Shown: piece after piece, positions 62,960 through 64,000 of the stretch
How positions within the stretch are numbered: position 1 is the stretch's first letter
Layout of the letters: each line of letters starts with the position of its first letter
Source of the DNA: Gnetum montanum
Lineage: Eukaryota > Streptophyta > Gnetopsida > Gnetales > Gnetaceae
Direction: 5' to 3'
DNA: 64,000 nt
Assembly (NCBI GenBank): GCA_015680685.1
Contig: MNCI01027521.1
Location: 160,369 to 224,368, forward strand
Notes under the pieces: model-generated
What the model saw: the letters and a program-made list of their open reading frames with translations, nothing else
Told to the model about the DNA's origin: nothing
Databases searched by the model: none
Program-made: the position numbers and the translations under genes

Positions 62960-63718
62960 ATTTACAAGAGATTTCATTCAATAATAGCCGAACTCTTTTA
63001 GTTTGTTTTTGTGAATTTAGTCTTAAGCACTTAGAAGTGTGAATGCTCGTAGTGTAGTATGACTTAATGAATGGAATCTTTATTCGAACATCTTGTACTT
63101 GGGTGCAAGTGTGACTAGCAACAAAGATCGATCTATTTCATACAATTGTAGCATTCTCCTAGTTTACTACTTTACTTAGAATAATGTTTACTGTTTTCAC
63201 TTAGACTACTAATTGTTGATTTCCTAGTTAATGTTTCACTCTTCCATGCACTTTACTTTTACTATTGTTAGTATGCGGAATGGATACGATTGATTTTGAG
63301 CATAAAGTGTGATTGTTTTGTAACCTAGTAATATTATTACTTAGTTCACCGAGTAGCAAAATACTTGGTATTTCCAGTAACGATTACATCAGCTCAAGAT
63401 GTGTATGGAAAATCAAGACTGAATATCCATTGCCTTAGGATAGAATAGATTTGTTTACTATTTTACTTAGACTCAGAAATTATTTCCATTTCATTATGTT
63501 CACTAGGAGTAGCAATGGCCTAATAACATTAGTTATCATATACCTCACTATGAGCTAACCATACAGATAGGCTTCACTAGCTTCACGTTGGAAGACAACA
63601 GTCCTAAAGTTAAACCAATTACTAGCATATTCACGTTGCCTTGGCCATGAATTATGATCTGGTCACACGTGAACACCTATGACTTGTATGGTTAGGTGTT
63701 GGATTAGTCCTGTCATTG
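62960..63718 (+). repeat. Gypsy-type LTR D (5' LTR, decayed)
   Basis: Shares the family block GAATGGAATCTTTATTCGAACA (63071) and downstream text such as CTTGGTATTTCCAGTAACGATTACATC with the other LTRs. The CTCATCA end is missing; a primer-like TTAGTCCTGTCATTGCCTAG follows at 63704. The start is uncertain. Confidence 0.55.
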
Positions 63719-63837
63719 CCTAGGACAAGTTAATGTATGTTGAGTAATTGATTTCACAAAGTTGTATCAAAAGTCAAAGTTAAAATTCATAACCTAAATA
63801 ATTAAGTACACTTAAACCAAATGTATTAAACCACAAC

Positions 63838-64000
63838 ATGGCTTCAGAAAAGGATACATCATCACCTACCAAGGAGACAAAAAGAGGCAATGATAGCATT
63901 AGTGACAAAGAAGAATGCAGTATGCCAATGCAAGCAAGGATCTCATATGCTCATCACAATCCTTATTATCCCTATTTTTACTTTCATCTTTCATCAAGAT
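63838..64000 (+). pseudogene. Gypsy-type gag N-terminus, cut by window end
   Basis: Open from ATG at 63838 for 54 codons: MASEKDTSSPTKETKRGNDS, then ARISYAHHNPYYPYFY. It matches VGASYAHFNSYYTQDY in the gag of the complete element, so this is the gag start of element D, still open at the edge. Confidence 0.6.

Overview
The window is nuclear DNA of a plant. It is AT-rich, has GT-AG introns up to about 15 kb, and carries Copia and Ty3/gypsy LTR elements with plant tRNA primer sites plus plant-type L1 and RTE LINEs. Very long introns filled with old, decayed elements suggest a gymnosperm or an early-diverging angiosperm. That is inference; the species cannot be named from the sequence. Four runs or sites of N, two with flanking short duplications, show this is a draft assembly.

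The only host gene I can support is a minus-strand ABC transporter of subfamily A (ABCA/ABC1 type). Its start codon is at 46357. Nine exons (46357-46256, 30685-30642, 27756-27636, 27375-27302, 27191-27113, 11913-11824, 11684-11612, 639-392, 303-208) join in phase into one 309-codon open frame with no stops, covering the N-terminal tail, TM1, the large extracytosolic loop, TM2 and TM3. The gene runs off the left edge. Introns 1, 5 and 7 are 15.6, 15.2 and 11.0 kb and hold almost all the transposons of the left two thirds of the window.

Intron 7 (640-11611) holds a Copia element (2704-8709, TSD CTTAT) whose RT gene was broken by a LINE fragment, and a 5'-truncated LINE (9036-10843, 15-bp TSD). 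Intron 5 (11914-27112) holds a near-complete LINE (13328-19234, 13-bp TSD), two plus-strand LINE remnants and a triplicated 142-bp repeat. Intron 2 has a short LINE-tailed fragment, an RTE tail and an unidentified ORF. Intron 1 (30686-46255) has a LINE fragment, three RTE elements (one minus, two plus) and a second near-complete LINE (38112-43882, 16-bp TSD) inserted into the RT of the last RTE.

Upstream of the gene (46.9-64 kb) is a cluster of related Ty3/gypsy-type LTRs with termini TGATGAG/CTCATCA and tRNA-Asp-like primer sites. One complete copy (53487-61930, TSD ATTAT) encodes gag and a late coiled-coil ORF, but I can see no pol, so it looks non-autonomous. Its late ORF is preceded by a TATA box and a possible leader intron.

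The most unusual observation is in the L1-type LINEs. Downstream of the reverse transcriptase and its zinc-binding tail, several independent copies encode a long charged coiled coil followed by a DnaJ-like (J-domain) module: a CPYxxLGI box, then HPD, then a third helix. HPD is intact in two copies and altered in the others. I know of no described LINE with a J domain.
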